Positions 44,191-54,634 of a stretch of 64,000 bases of DNA are shown in pieces (position 1 is the stretch's first letter; the number at the start of each line of letters is the position of its first letter). A program made the position numbers and the translations under genes. The notes beneath the pieces are model-generated. The model ran no database searches. It was not told where the DNA came from and saw only the letters and a list, made by a program, of their open reading frames with translations. Source of the stretch: Anastrepha obliqua (Eukaryota; Arthropoda; Insecta; Diptera; Tephritidae); contig NW_026562179.1 of assembly GCF_027943255.1 (NCBI RefSeq), positions 7,566,501 to 7,630,500 on the forward strand, given 5' to 3'.

Positions 44191-44830
44191 GGTGGAGGTC
44201 GCGGAATTTTCATCAAATCAACAACACCATCAAAGAGATCCCGTCAAAGCGTACAGAACCACTTGAGGAAAACTATAGAAAAAACTACAATTTTCACTTT
44301 CTACACTCACAAAACGAAGGGATGACAGGTGAAATAATAAAATTAATAAATCAAAGGAGAACTCATAGAAACAACGAAAGGAGGACAGGTGAAATAATAA
44401 AATTAATAAATCAAAGGAGAGCTCATAGAAACATAGCCATTGAAATCTACAAGTATGTAATTTAATCAGAAAATTCGTCGAAAAGTACGGGTTGCGAAAA
44501 CTGAGTGGCTAAAAAACCAAGGCGATGTAATAGAGAGGCTCCAAGCTGTACATGATGATTTCAATCTTCACAAAGATTCAAGGTCTTTGAATAAATTGGC
44601 GCAGAAAAGCTCGGCGAACTCAATTCAAATCCCGAAAGACTTCGGATTCGATATAATATTGGATTCGATGCTCAAAATATAATAAAAATTTATTTAAACA
44701 GTTAAACTCGTTTAGGAAATATAGAAATTCAAGAAGATGAGTGGAGTCACTTTCCGAAAAACATCAAGAAGATGTTCGAAGATTTCGCTATCATAAACAC
44801 TGAAAGAGCAATGTTACTTTAAGTTAGATT
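44157..44830 (+). other. Unidentified plus-strand stretch with a 60-bp tandem repeat
   Basis: The frame at 44,157-44,465 is open and rich in Lys, Asn and Arg. It contains two tandem 60-bp units (about 44,324-44,433) that give GEIIKLINQRRTHRNN-like repeats in frame. Past the stop, 44,470-44,820 reads in pieces KVRVAKTEWLKNQGDVIERL and EWSHFPKNIKKMFEDFAI. I do not recognise the family; a LINE ORF fragment is possible, but no diagnostic motif is seen. Confidence 0.3.
44324..44433. repeat. Two 60-bp tandem units
   Basis: Unit 1 (44,324-44,383) and unit 2 (44,384-44,433, partial) differ at one or two positions. Exactly 60 bp, so the reading frame is preserved. Confidence 0.9.
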
Positions 44831-45118
44831 GCGGAAAATGTAATAAAAATGTCACTGTCTCATTTGCACTGAGTTGACATAAGCGTGATTATCACAAAAT
44901 ATTATATAATATGTACTTTTATTTATTATATTATACTTATATTTATAAATGAGCTTGTAAAAAGAAGTGAAAAAAAAAACTTCCGCACCATCTCATGACT
45001 AAATTTTCCGAATAGTTTGTAATTTTGTCACTTGTCAATTCTCTTAGATATTTGTCAAAAGATTCGTATTTTATTTTGCAGATTTCATATTTCAGATTTT
45101 TTGTCAGATTATTGAGTG

Positions 45119-45427
45119 CTGCGGTCGCCGTAGCTGAATGGTTTGGTGCGTGACTACCATTCGAAATTCGGAGAGAACGTACGTTCGAATCTCCGTGAAA
45201 CACCAAAATGAAGAAAATTTTTTTCTAATAGCGGTCGCCCCTCGGCAGGAAATGACAAACCTCCGAGTGTATGTAGTTCTGCCATGAAAGAGCTCCTCAT
45301 AAAAAATATTTGCCTTTCGGAATCGGCTTAAAGCTGTAGGTCTCCCCATTGTGGAAGAAAATCAAGACGCACTCAACAAATAAGAGGAGGAGCTCGGTCA
45401 AACACCCAAAGAGCCCTTATATATATA
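45119..45427 (+). repeat. tRNA-derived SINE, copy 3
   Basis: The head GGTCGCCGTAGCTGAATGGT and the B-box CGTTCGAATCTC precede the body shared with the other copies and a 3' part with gagctcggtcaaacacccaa. It ends in TATATATATG. More diverged than copy 2 (an extra TGTA-like insertion near 45,270). Confidence 0.88.
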
Positions 45428-45429
45428 TG

Positions 45430-46060
45430 TATTTATATATTTAGTGCTGTTTTGATAGCAGGCGCTCGAGTCTGCTGCGATATACGACATACTATGCGCC
45501 TTTGATATGTCATATCTTTAATTGCACGAGGTTAATTTCTTCTACATAGTTTTAATTTGAGGTGTGCTACTACAGGCAGCATTTTGAATGCTTGTTACAA
45601 ATTTCCACAATTCACCTTCAAATTGATCACAGTTTTAATAATATTTTGTTTATGTTGTTACATAACACACTGAAAATTTTCCAGGCTGTGTGTTTTATTT
45701 ACAAATGGGGTGATTGTTACTTCATAATTACATTTTCACTAAAGGTTAAGATCGGCGAATAACCTGAATCTAATACAAAGCATTCTTCAATATGATAAAA
45801 CATTTTAGTAGGATCACAAAACGTTTTTTGTAACCGCGGAAATTTTCAAAAAGCGAAGTAGTGTTAGCAGACTAGCAGTAAAGATAAAGTAAAGGCTACT
45901 ATGTGGTGGTCAGCTATTGAACTGGTTTTATTTTCAAAAATATTTTCCTTAATTACAACTTACGTAATACATAAATAAGTACCGATGTTCCACTGCTTAA
46001 GTTCAGTTATTTTCCTCATATAGAAGTTATATAATAATTAAATAATAACTTGGCATACCC
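45430..46060. other. Unassigned AT-rich spacer
   Basis: No domain or element recognised. An open frame at 45,562-45,762 has no family resemblance. Confidence 0.3.
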
Positions 46061-46062
46061 AT

Positions 46063-46331
46063 TCGGCCGCCGTAGCCGAATGGGTTGGTGCGTAATTACC
46101 ATTCGGAATTCACAGAGAGAACGTCGGTTCGAATCTCGGTGAAACCAAAATTAATAAAAAAAAAAAAAAACATTTTTCTAATAGCGATCGCCCCTCGGCA
46201 GACAATGGCAAACCTCCAAGCGTATTTCTGCCATGAAAAAGCTCCTCATAAAAATATCTGCTGTTCGGAGTCGGCTTGAAACTGTAGGTCCCTCCATTTG
46301 TGGATCAACATCAAGACGCACACCACAAATA
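46063..46331 (+). repeat. tRNA-derived SINE, copy 4
   Basis: The head GGCCGCCGTAGCCGAATGGG and the B-box GGTTCGAATCTC are almost identical to copy 2. An A-run separates head and body. It lacks the 3' part present in copies 2 and 3. Confidence 0.9.
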
Positions 46332-46385
46332 CCATTAAACTAAAACAAAATAAAATAAATATAATATATAAAAACATTTTTTTTT

Positions 46386-46452
46386 CTGATTCGAGCCCAT
46401 GATTTTGGATCGGAAGCCCACACTGCTAGCCGTTCGGCTATCGCGCTATGTT
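46386..46452 (-). repeat. tRNA-like sequence (SINE head or tRNA pseudogene)
   Basis: On the minus strand: ATAGCCGAACGGCTAGCAGT (A-box-like) and, about 40 bases later, GGGCTCGAATCAG (B-box-like). It is a different family from the SINE at 46,063. I see no complete cloverleaf with paired acceptor ends, so I do not call it a functional tRNA. Confidence 0.6.
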
Positions 46453-46727
46453 GTCGGCGGTGCGCTAAAAGTTATTTTCTTTGTCGCTACGTTTATATGT
46501 AACTGGCACTGAAACCAGAGAATGTTAATGCAATGAGAAGGTGCTAATGTTACTGTGAGCTTTTTTTAGTACAATTGAGATTTGAAAGATTTGTAATAAG
46601 GAAATTTAGCACACCGAGTGTATAGACACCTCACTGACTTTTCCCCACACAAAAATTAGAAACACCACGCCTCCTTCACCTCAACACACAACACATTTAT
46701 CACCCCGACATTAAACCAATTAAATTT

Positions 46728-47110
46728 TTACTATTTTCGTAGTTTTGAAATAATAAGCGAATACGTAAAATTTATTACATAATTTTTTTTTTCAATTACA
46801 TTAAAAACAAACGAATTAAAAAAAAAAAAATAATAATAAAAAGAGTTTGCGCCGGGAATTGAAATCGAGTCTAACATGTGGCGAGGAAAAATAGGCAGCG
46901 CGTTTATTTCTTCGACTGCCTATTTTTTACCATTTTGTTACTTTTGAAATGATAAGCGGATACATGAAATTTATTACAAATCTTTTTACGATTACATTAA
47001 AAAAAAATTTAAAAACGAAAAAAAAAAAATTAGCGCCGAGAATTGATGGCGAGTCACGTGGGGAGGTTAAATACGCAGAGCGTTTATTTCTGCGCCTGCG
47101 TTGGGAACAA
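46728..47110. repeat. Two about 190-bp tandem units
   Basis: Unit 1 (about 46,728-46,915) and unit 2 (about 46,925-47,110) share a block order: TTTTGAAATRATAAGCGRAT, a long A-run, GCGCCGRGAATTGA, GAGTC, and GCGTTTATTTC. They differ by point changes and A-run length. No coding content. Confidence 0.75.
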
Positions 47111-47436
47111 AAGGTTTATGATGTCTACGTAGATATGTATGCGCGCGACGCGAATAAGTTTTAATAAATTCTGAAAGTAATTCATGAAGTTTTTCATTAC
47201 ATACATTCATAAATGAACGTATACTCTATATGTACATAAATGATGGTATATGACAATATACATAATATGTATATACATGTCAATAGGAGGTATTTGCATT
47301 CAGAAAATAAAACGGTTTAAGATAAATCAACACTTATTTTATATTGTATGTCAATTTATAGTTTATGTATTCGACAGCATTTACATTCATATGTATGTAT
47401 GTACATTTGTATATGAAAAACAATAATGCACAAGCG

Positions 47437-50050
47437 TAAGAATATCATCTTCCTCTCATACATATGTACATATGCATGTATGCCCAATAACCTTGACTTA
47501 TGACAAGAAATCAAATACACATACGCACTAGTGAACGAGTTTCTTTCTAACAAGTGCAAAAACAATTCTGCTCTATGTATGTATATATACCCACTTTATG
47601 TCCTAGCATATATACATACATATATACCTGCTTGCCTTCTAAACTTCTTACAAAATAATTGTATTCCTATGTTACTACATCCATGCACGTTCATACATTC
47701 ATGCATATATGCGCGAGCACAGCGCTCCCTTCTTGTTTCCGTGTACTTTTGTCTTTCACCAGTCGATATTCCTAATATTGTACTTACAAAAACACAATAC
47801 TTTGATAGACGCAAAAGCAACAGCAAGCGCAACGCGATGGCCGCTTTGCCACCACACATTCTAAAATGTTCTAGAACACAACAATAACACATACCTCACA
47901 TGCGCATGTCGCCCAAAGCTAAAATCTAAGCCTAGCACTACAAAAACAAAATACATTCGTAGACGCAGTCGCAGCGGCCATGATCAGCGACGGCGCTGAA
48001 CAATTTAGAACAAAAACAAAAAGTTCATTCATAAGTTCGAGCTCATATTTCAATTTCATTCATAAAACGAGCCGCCCATACGCCAATTTTCGCGACCATT
48101 CGAAAATAGTCAATATTGGAATATTTCGCGTGGAATTATTTGCCAATATTTGGTAAATCTAGAATTTTTGTCATGTCGAGTGGCCGCGGCTCCGTATGTA
48201 TGTATGTATGCACCCTTATATGTATGTAAATATGTCTTCTAACTGTTCGACAGTCGCGAGCTAATGCGACTTAGATTTCTTGAACAATTCCAGCGAATCA
48301 CACATTTCTGTCCACAAAGCCGCATATATCGCACCCTAAATACAAAAGGGTCACAACTCAAAATTTTCCACACTCGAGCTTGACTTGTTTACAGTAGCAC
48401 AGAAAACAAACTATGTGACATATCACGCTGAAATTTGCCATGTAAGCTTATAACAGTCCTACCAAAAAACAAAAAATTTATTTTTGCCATATGTCATCCG
48501 CGGACCGTTTTATTGATAACGTCTCGTTCATATTTGAGCAGAAGTACATTTTGAGTTGTGACCCTTTTGTATTTAGGGTGCGATATGTATCCTATGATCA
48601 AAAAGTACCGGGAATGTTTAAATTAAACAAAACAGAGTTAAATTTAAGGCAAATTTATATTATCTCCTTCAAAATATGACCCGTCTGAAGGAACACACGT
48701 TTAACCCAGTCCTCCAAACACCCCCGACAGGCCGACATGGCCTTCAGCTCTTTCGTCGTATTCTCTTTGATCAGTGCGATGGCGCGTTACCATCATGCAA
48801 AATCCAAGAATTGTTTGTTCACATTTCCGGCCGTTTGCAACAAACAGCATCTCTCAAAGGCTTCAAAACGGATGAATAATATTCTTTATTGACTGTCTGG
48901 CCCGATGGAAGGTACTCATGGTGCACTACGCCTTGGCAATCGAAGAAAACAGTCAACATCACCTTCCCGGTTCTTTTTGCTCATAGGGTATATATATCCC
49001 ATCTTTTCACTGACGGACAAGAAGACGGTCGCAGTTGTTGTTTTTGTATATATGTATTTATATATATTTAATTACATATGCGTGTATGCGCGTTTGGCTT
49101 TCGGGATGCATCCATGGATATTAGAACATTTTCTCATCAATATGTGTATGTAAGTAGTTCAGATTTGACTAAAGAGATTAAATATAGGAATGCATTTTCA
49201 TATGATTGCCTTTATGGCTGTTTTACATACAAATCAATTCAAAAGAAGTATGAATAATGTTATATAGAAAATAAATTTCTAAATAATATATGCACATATT
49301 CTGCGTTAGTTGAAAGTTTGTATGCGTAATTATATGCATATGTATGTATGTGTGTATGCGCGTTTGGCTATCTGGACGGATATTAGAGTGATATTTTCTC
49401 ATCAATATATGTAATTTGGATTTGATGAAAGAGATTAAAGACATATGTACATATTTTCTGTTTTGATTGATTTATATAAAAATCAGGTCATATCCAGTAT
49501 GAACTATTTTATACCGAAAAGAAATTTCCATTTATGAAATACAAAAAAACAGTAATTTAAAGAAATTTTATTTAAAATAAACTCAAAAATTTTTCCAAGC
49601 TTTCCTGGTTTGAATTGCAAAAAAAAAATGTGCAAGAAAAAAAATATGACTTCAGGACTTGAACCTGAATTAAATACGTGCCAAAAAACAAAACGAATAA
49701 TTTCCCCGACTTTAGCTTCTGCACCACAAATTAACTGCCGCGCGGCCGTCTTAATCGCAAATTTATTCGCTTCGCTGTGGGCATGAAATAAGTCGATTTC
49801 CTTAGTAGTGTGCCGAAAAATCTTATGAAATTCCTTAGTAGTTTGGTAAACGCAGAAAAAATCTGAATTCCTGTCCTAGCGTGGTAAGTAAATATAGAAA
49901 CCCTCCACTTGCGTGGTAAATATCTGCAATCCCCCACTAGTGAGGAAAGTTGAATTTGAAAGCTCCTTAATATGAATCTACAAATTAGTACTCGAAAAAA
50001 GCTCATTTAACATTTGCTCCTTCTCATTGCATTAACATTCTCTGCTGAAA
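47437..50050. repeat. Left arm of large palindrome
   Basis: About 2.6 kb that pairs, as reverse complement, with 54,635-57,241 plus 63,292-64,000 once later insertions are removed. The outer part (47,437-48,130) is almost identical to 64,000-63,300, while the inner part (49,440-50,050) is clearly more diverged from 55,190-54,635. The arm contains a mariner relic (48,580-49,040), a partly duplicated segment (GCGTTTGGCT-containing, at about 49,070 and 49,350) and tRNA-like sequence near 49,650-49,760. At 48,140-48,160 it keeps the unoccupied target of the Helitron that sits in the other arm. The arm may extend left of 47,437 beyond what the window edge lets me compare. Confidence 0.9.
48580..49040 (-). 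pseudogene. mariner-like transposase fragment in palindrome arm
   Basis: Minus strand: EYLPSGQTVNKEYYSSVLKP, LRDAVCCKRPEM, NSWILHDGNAPSH (where HHDNAPSH is expected; Asp-His swapped and one Asp replaced by Gly), then a jump to KAMSACRGCLEDWVKRVFLQ near the C terminus. It is an internally deleted mariner copy. The interior (about 48,665-49,215) is missing from the other arm of the palindrome, although the terminal GATCATAGG-side is present there (57,010-57,060). Confidence 0.72.
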
Positions 50051-50246
50051 CTAATCCATATGTATGAAGAGATAGAAAATCACACGTACAGAAAATTGGT
50101 CGCACGTTTACCGGTCACGCGTGACGGTAACATCACTAGGTTACGTGACCGGGACTCTTCTTGCTGGGACATATCCCTACAAGACAGTGCGGAGCACTTT
50201 CGACAAAAATTCCAACACATTTACAAGTATTTTGTTAGTCTCTAAT
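50051..50246. other. Loop edge of the palindrome
   Basis: Short unique stretch with an open frame at 50,060-50,245 and no recognised domain. Confidence 0.3.
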
Positions 50247-50247
50247 A

Positions 50248-50614
50248 AGGGTTTTTCAATAGGGGCGGGTAGATGTTGAAATGGAATATAATGGCGTTTG
50301 ATGTGTGGCACGTAGCGCCGTCCTGCTGGAACCACATGTCGTCTAGGTCCATATGGTTCAATATGAGCCATAAGAAATTAGAAGGGCCACCACGTCTACC
50401 GAAAAATGGGGGAAATGCGCGCAACGTTTGCGTTAATGAACACTCATTTTGATAATAAAGTTTTATCATTTGAACGTGCTGTTCAATCGTGTAGCTTGCC
50501 ATGATGATTTGGCATAAACAACTGAATAATAAACAAAAGATTTAACAGATGTCACCAAAACAAAATGGCTGTCACAGGGCGCCAAAATCGACCCGCGCCA
50601 ATTGAAAAACCCTT
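50248..50614 (-). mobile_element. Internally deleted Tc1/mariner-like element with TIRs
   Basis: The ends AGGGTTTTTCAATAGGGGCG (left) and CGCGCCAATTGAAAAACCCT (right) are inverted repeats with TA at both flanks. A minus-strand ORF starts at the ATG at 50,502: MASYTIEQHVQMIKLYYQNE, CSLTQTLRAFPPFFGRRGGP, a helix-turn-helix, then joins directly to LNHMDLDDMWFQQDGATCHT, the DDMWFQQDGATCHT block of IS630-type transposases. The middle third and the C terminus are gone. Only about 370 bp remains, so it behaves as a MITE that still shows its transposase origin. Confidence 0.85.
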
Positions 50615-50789
50615 TACATGCGCATTATCAGAATAGCATATACAACATTTTTTAATGGCGAAATCAAATATTTCATTTGATATTCTTTTCCCCTGTTCGG
50701 TGTGAATTCTATCTCTCTTTTAACAATACCAATTTCAAATAAGTGAACAACATATCTACTGTACTTTAAACGCCAATGTATGCTTTTAA

Positions 50790-51250
50790 AGTGGCTGCTC
50801 TGAAAAAAGTTCTAGTGTGATGTTTTTGCTGTAAGGTCACCATAGCCGAATGAGTTGATACTTGGCTAAAAGTTGAAAATTCCTGAGTTCGTACCTCCGT
50901 AAAATATAAATTTTATAATTTCTAAATTAAACATTTTAACGGAACTCCTCAGTCTGATTATTTTTCAACGAAAATGAGCAGTTATTGTCATCAGTGTTGA
51001 TTGATTTTAACGAAATAATGTGGTGCTCTGAAAAAAGTACTAGTGTGAAATTTAGCTGCATTTATTGTATAGTAGCCTTAGCCGAATGAGTTGATACTTG
51101 GCTAAAACTTAAAAATTCGTGAGTTCGAATCTCCGTGGATGATACACCGAATTGCGTCTTAAAAGTTTTTTAATGAAAACAAAAAAATATAAATTTTATA
51201 ATTTCTAAATGAAACATTTTAACGAAACTCCTCAGTCTGACTGATTACTT
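50790..51250 (+). repeat. Tandem pair of a second tRNA-like SINE unit
   Basis: Two units, about 50,790-51,002 and 51,005-51,250, share GCTCTGAAAAAAGTNCTAGT, an A-box-like TAGCCGAATGAGTTGATACT, a B-box-like GAGTTCGAATCTCCGT (damaged to GTTCGTACC in unit 1) and an ACATTTTAACG tail. The head differs from the SINE at 46,063, so it is a different family or subfamily. Confidence 0.8.
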
Positions 51251-51399
51251 TTTAACGAAAATGAGGAGTTATTGAGGAGTTTGTGCTGATTACTTTTTGA
51301 TGACCAAAATGAGTGGTTTGGCCCATCAGTGCTGTTTACTTGTTGAGAACAAAAATGATGAGTTGCCTTGCCTTTAGAGCATAGTAAATATATTTTTCA
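51251..51399. other. Remaining loop spacer before RTE
   Basis: Variation on the same ATGAGNAGTT-type repeat as in the SINE tails; no gene. Confidence 0.3.
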
Positions 51400-51413
51400 G
51401 TTATAAGAAATTG
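51400..51413. repeat. 14-bp target duplication, left (RTE)
   Basis: gttataagaaattg, repeated at 54,507-54,520. Confidence 0.95.
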
Positions 51414-54400
51414 GAGGATGGTTCCATGTGTAGAAGTCCACGCAAGTGGCGAAAGTTACTGATCGCCATTCACTTGGGAGTGGCCAGGACGATTCTTCTA
51501 CATATGGTTCAAGCAGCTCACAACGTCCGGGATTAGCCCACGTATCCTCTGGTTAGCTTCCGAACACCCGTTCGGGAGTGAGCTAAAGTGAGAAGGCGAA
51601 GCATCCCAGCATAGCTGGTTGTGCGCTGGGTTTGGGACCCGCCACTTAAAAAGCCCCCAATGAAAACAGCAACAAAGCCTCGGATGAGAACTTCCAACAC
51701 TGATGACGACCCCTGCAAACGAAATAAGGAATACGATTTGAGGGCATGCACCTGGAATGTCCGGTCCCTTAATGGGGAAGGTGCCTCTGCCCGGCTGGTT
51801 GATGTCCTCGTGAGAGTAAAGGCTGACATCACTGCCATCCAAGAGATGCGATGGACGGGGCAAGGTAAGAAAAACATAGGACCTTGCGACGTCTACTACA
51901 GCTGCCATGTAAAGGAGCGCAAATTCGGTGTCGGATTTGTTGTGGGAGAGAGACTTCGTCGCCAAGTACTGTCGTTCACTCCGGTGGACGAGCGTCTCGC
52001 AACAATACGCATCAAAGCGCGATTTTTTAACATCTCGCTAATTTGCGCCCACGCCCCGACGGAAGAGAAGGACGGTGCGACCAAGGATTCTTTCTATGAG
52101 CGCTTGGAACGTTCCTACGAGCGCTGCCCCCGCCACGACATAAAAATCGTGCTTGGCGACTTCAACGCCAGGGTGGGCAAGGAGGGAATTTTTGGTCCCA
52201 CAGTCGGAAAATTCAGCCTGCACAACGAAACATCCGGTAACGGACAGAGGTTGATCGACTTCGCCGGGGCCCGAAACATGGTAGTCTGTAGCACCAGATT
52301 CCAGCATAAGAAGATTCACCAAGCTACCTGGCTGTCTCCAGATCGAAAAACGCGAAACCAGATCGATCATGTTGTGATAGATGGAAGACACGCTTCTAGT
52401 GTATTAGATGTACGTACGATCCGAGGACCCAACATCGACTCGGATCACTACCTTGTTGCAGCCAAACTGCGCACACGCCTCTGTGCAGCAAAAAACGTAC
52501 ATCTACCTACGCAAAGAATGTTCGACATCGAAAAGCTGCAATCACAACAAACAGCCAGAAGATTCGCCACTCGACTCTCACTCCTGCTCTCGGAGAGCAC
52601 TGCCCAACACACCGGCATGCGCGAGCAATGGAGCAACATTTCTCGTTCCCTACGTACCGCCGCCGAAGAAGAAATCGGATTCCGGCGAGCCCGAAAAAAC
52701 AATTGGTACGACGAGGAATGTCATGCTGCCGCCGAAAGAAAAGATGCCGCCTATAGAGCCACGCTGCGATCGGGCGCAACGCGAGCCATGTGGGATCGCT
52801 ACAGAGAGCTAAAAAAGGAAGAGAGACGTATTATCCGACAGAAGAAACGAGAGGCCGAAATACGTGAGTGCGAGGAGCTTGAGATGCTGACCAATAGGAA
52901 CAACGCCCGAAAATTTTACCAGAAAGTTCGGCGGCTTACAGAAGGTTTTAAGATCGGGGCGTTGTCCTGTAAGAACAAAGACGGCGATCTGGTGACTGAC
53001 GTACAGAGCAATCTTAAATTATGGAGGGAACACTTCTCGAACCTGTTAAACGGTGACAGCTGCGCATGTCATAGAGAATGTGAAGATCCCGATACCCCAA
53101 TCGTTGACGACGGAATTGTCGTTCCGTTACCCGATCATGACGAGGTGAGAATAGCAATATCACGGCTAAAGAACAACAAAGCCGCGGGCGCCGACGGACT
53201 GCCGGAGGAGCTATTCAAACATGGCGGCGAGGAACTGGTAAGGGGCATGCATCAGCTCCTATGCAGAATATGGTCGGATGAAAGCATGCCTGCCGATTGG
53301 AATTTAAGTGTGCTCTGCCCAATCCATAAGAAGGGCGATCCTGCAATTTGTGCCAATTACCGCGGGATTAGTCTTCTAAATATCGCCTATAAGGTTCTAG
53401 CGAGCGTATTGTGTGAAAGGCTGAAGCCCACCGTCAACCAACTGATTGGACCTTATCAGTGTGGCTTCAGACCTGGAAAGTCTACCATCGACCAACTATT
53501 CACAATACGCCAAATCTTGGAAAAGACCCATGAAAGGAGAATCGACACACACCATCTTTTCGTCGACTTCAAAGCTGCATTCGACAGTACGGAAAGGAGT
53601 TACCTGTATGCCGCTATGTCTGAATTTGGTATCCCCGCAAAACTAATACGGCTATGTAAGATGACGTTGCTCAACACCAGCAGCGCCGTCAGAATTGGGA
53701 AGGACCTCTCCGAGCCGTTTGATACCAAACGAGGTTTCAGACAGGGTGACTCGCTGTCGTGTGACTTCTTTAACCTGATGTTGGAGAGCATCGTACAAGC
53801 CGCAGAACTTAATCGCTCAGGCACAATTTTTTATAAGAGGCACCCACGTCACTGTTGACAGTTATAATTTTGAGGTTGTAAAAGACTTCGTGTATTTAGG
53901 AACCAGCATTAACACCGATAACAATGTCAGCCTTGAAATCCAACGTAGAATCTCTCTTGCCAACAAGTGCTACTTTGGACTAAGTAGGCAATTGAGCAGT
54001 AAAGTCCTCTCTCGACGAACAAAATTAACACTCTACAAGACTCTCATCATGCCCGTCCTAACGTATGGCGCAGAAGCTTGGACGATGACAACATCCGATG
54101 AAGCGACGCTTGGAGTGTTCGAGAGAAAGATTCTGCGTAAGATTTTTGGACCTTTGCACGTTGGCAACGGCGAATATCGCAGACGATGGAACGATGAGCT
54201 GTATAAGCTTTACGACGACATAGGCATAGCGCAGCGAATAAAGATCCAGCGGCTTCGTTGGCTGGGTCATGTCGTCCGAATGGATACAAACGCTCCGGCT
54301 TTGAAAGTATTCGATGCAGTACCAGCTGGTGGTAGCAGAGGAAGAGGGCGGCCTCCTCTGCGTTGGAAAGATCAGGTGGAGAAGGACTTGGCTTCACTTG

Positions 54401-54506
54401 GTGTGTCCAATTGGCGCCGGTTAGCACGAGAAAGAAACGACTGGCGCGCTTTGTTAATCTCGGCCAAAATCGCGTAAGCGGTTATCGCGCCAATTAATAA
54501 GAAGAA
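51414..54506 (+). mobile_element. RTE-clade LINE with catalytic deletion
   Basis: A 3.1-kb plus-strand LINE flanked by perfect 14-bp direct repeats and ending in an AAG/AAT-rich tail (taataagaagaa). It carries endonuclease and RT but no RNase H and no separate ORF1. The compact layout and motif set (RACTWNVRSLN, QEMRWTG, GDFNARVG, DSDHYLV) fit the RTE clade. The RT is intact up to the region just before YADD, and the segment with YADD is missing. The insertion lies inside the palindrome loop. Confidence 0.94.
51660..54477 (+). pseudogene. RTE ORF2: endonuclease and reverse transcriptase, YADD segment deleted
   Basis: Start chosen at the ATG at 51,660, because codons upstream in this frame lack an ATG. 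Endonuclease: LRACTWNVRSLNGEG, ITAIQEMRWTG, ISLICAHAPTEEKD, KIVLGDFNARVGKEG, IDHVVIDGRHASS and DSDHYLVAAKLRT, all in good condition. RT: KNNKAAGADGLPEELFKHGG, LCPIHKKGDPAICANYRGIS, YQCGFRPGKSTIDQLFTIRQ, LFVDFKAAFDSTERSYLYAA and GFRQGDSLSCDFFNLMLESI. At about 53,820 the frame ends (stop at 53,858) exactly where the YADD block should come. 53,870 onward resumes in another frame with EVVKDFVYLGTSINTDNN, then the thumb and C terminus RLRWLGHVVRMD and RGRGRPPLRWKDQVEKDL to 54,477. Roughly 200-250 bp seems lost. It cannot be active. Confidence 0.93.
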
Positions 54507-54520
54507 GTTATAAGAAATTG
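54507..54520. repeat. 14-bp target duplication, right (RTE)
   Basis: gttataagaaattg, matching 51,400-51,413. Confidence 0.95.
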
Positions 54521-54634
54521 CTATTGGTAAAAGCGAGATAGTATATCACACCGAAAAGGGTAAACTATAAGAACTTTCCCATGGCTAGAATAAAAAGAGG
54601 TTGTCTGTAAAGTCGGTTTACTGACGATATTTTA

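Noticed and set aside
47380..47480. CRISPR-like or satellite array
   Set aside because: The repeats are short ATGT/CATA microsatellites of irregular length without spacer structure.
47531..47887. 118-codon open frame mirrored at 63,507-63,905
   Set aside because: It appears in both palindrome arms because the arms are copies, has low-complexity Cys/His/Tyr-rich composition from microsatellites (CATA repeats), and has no recognisable domain. High arm identity, not protein selection, explains its conservation.
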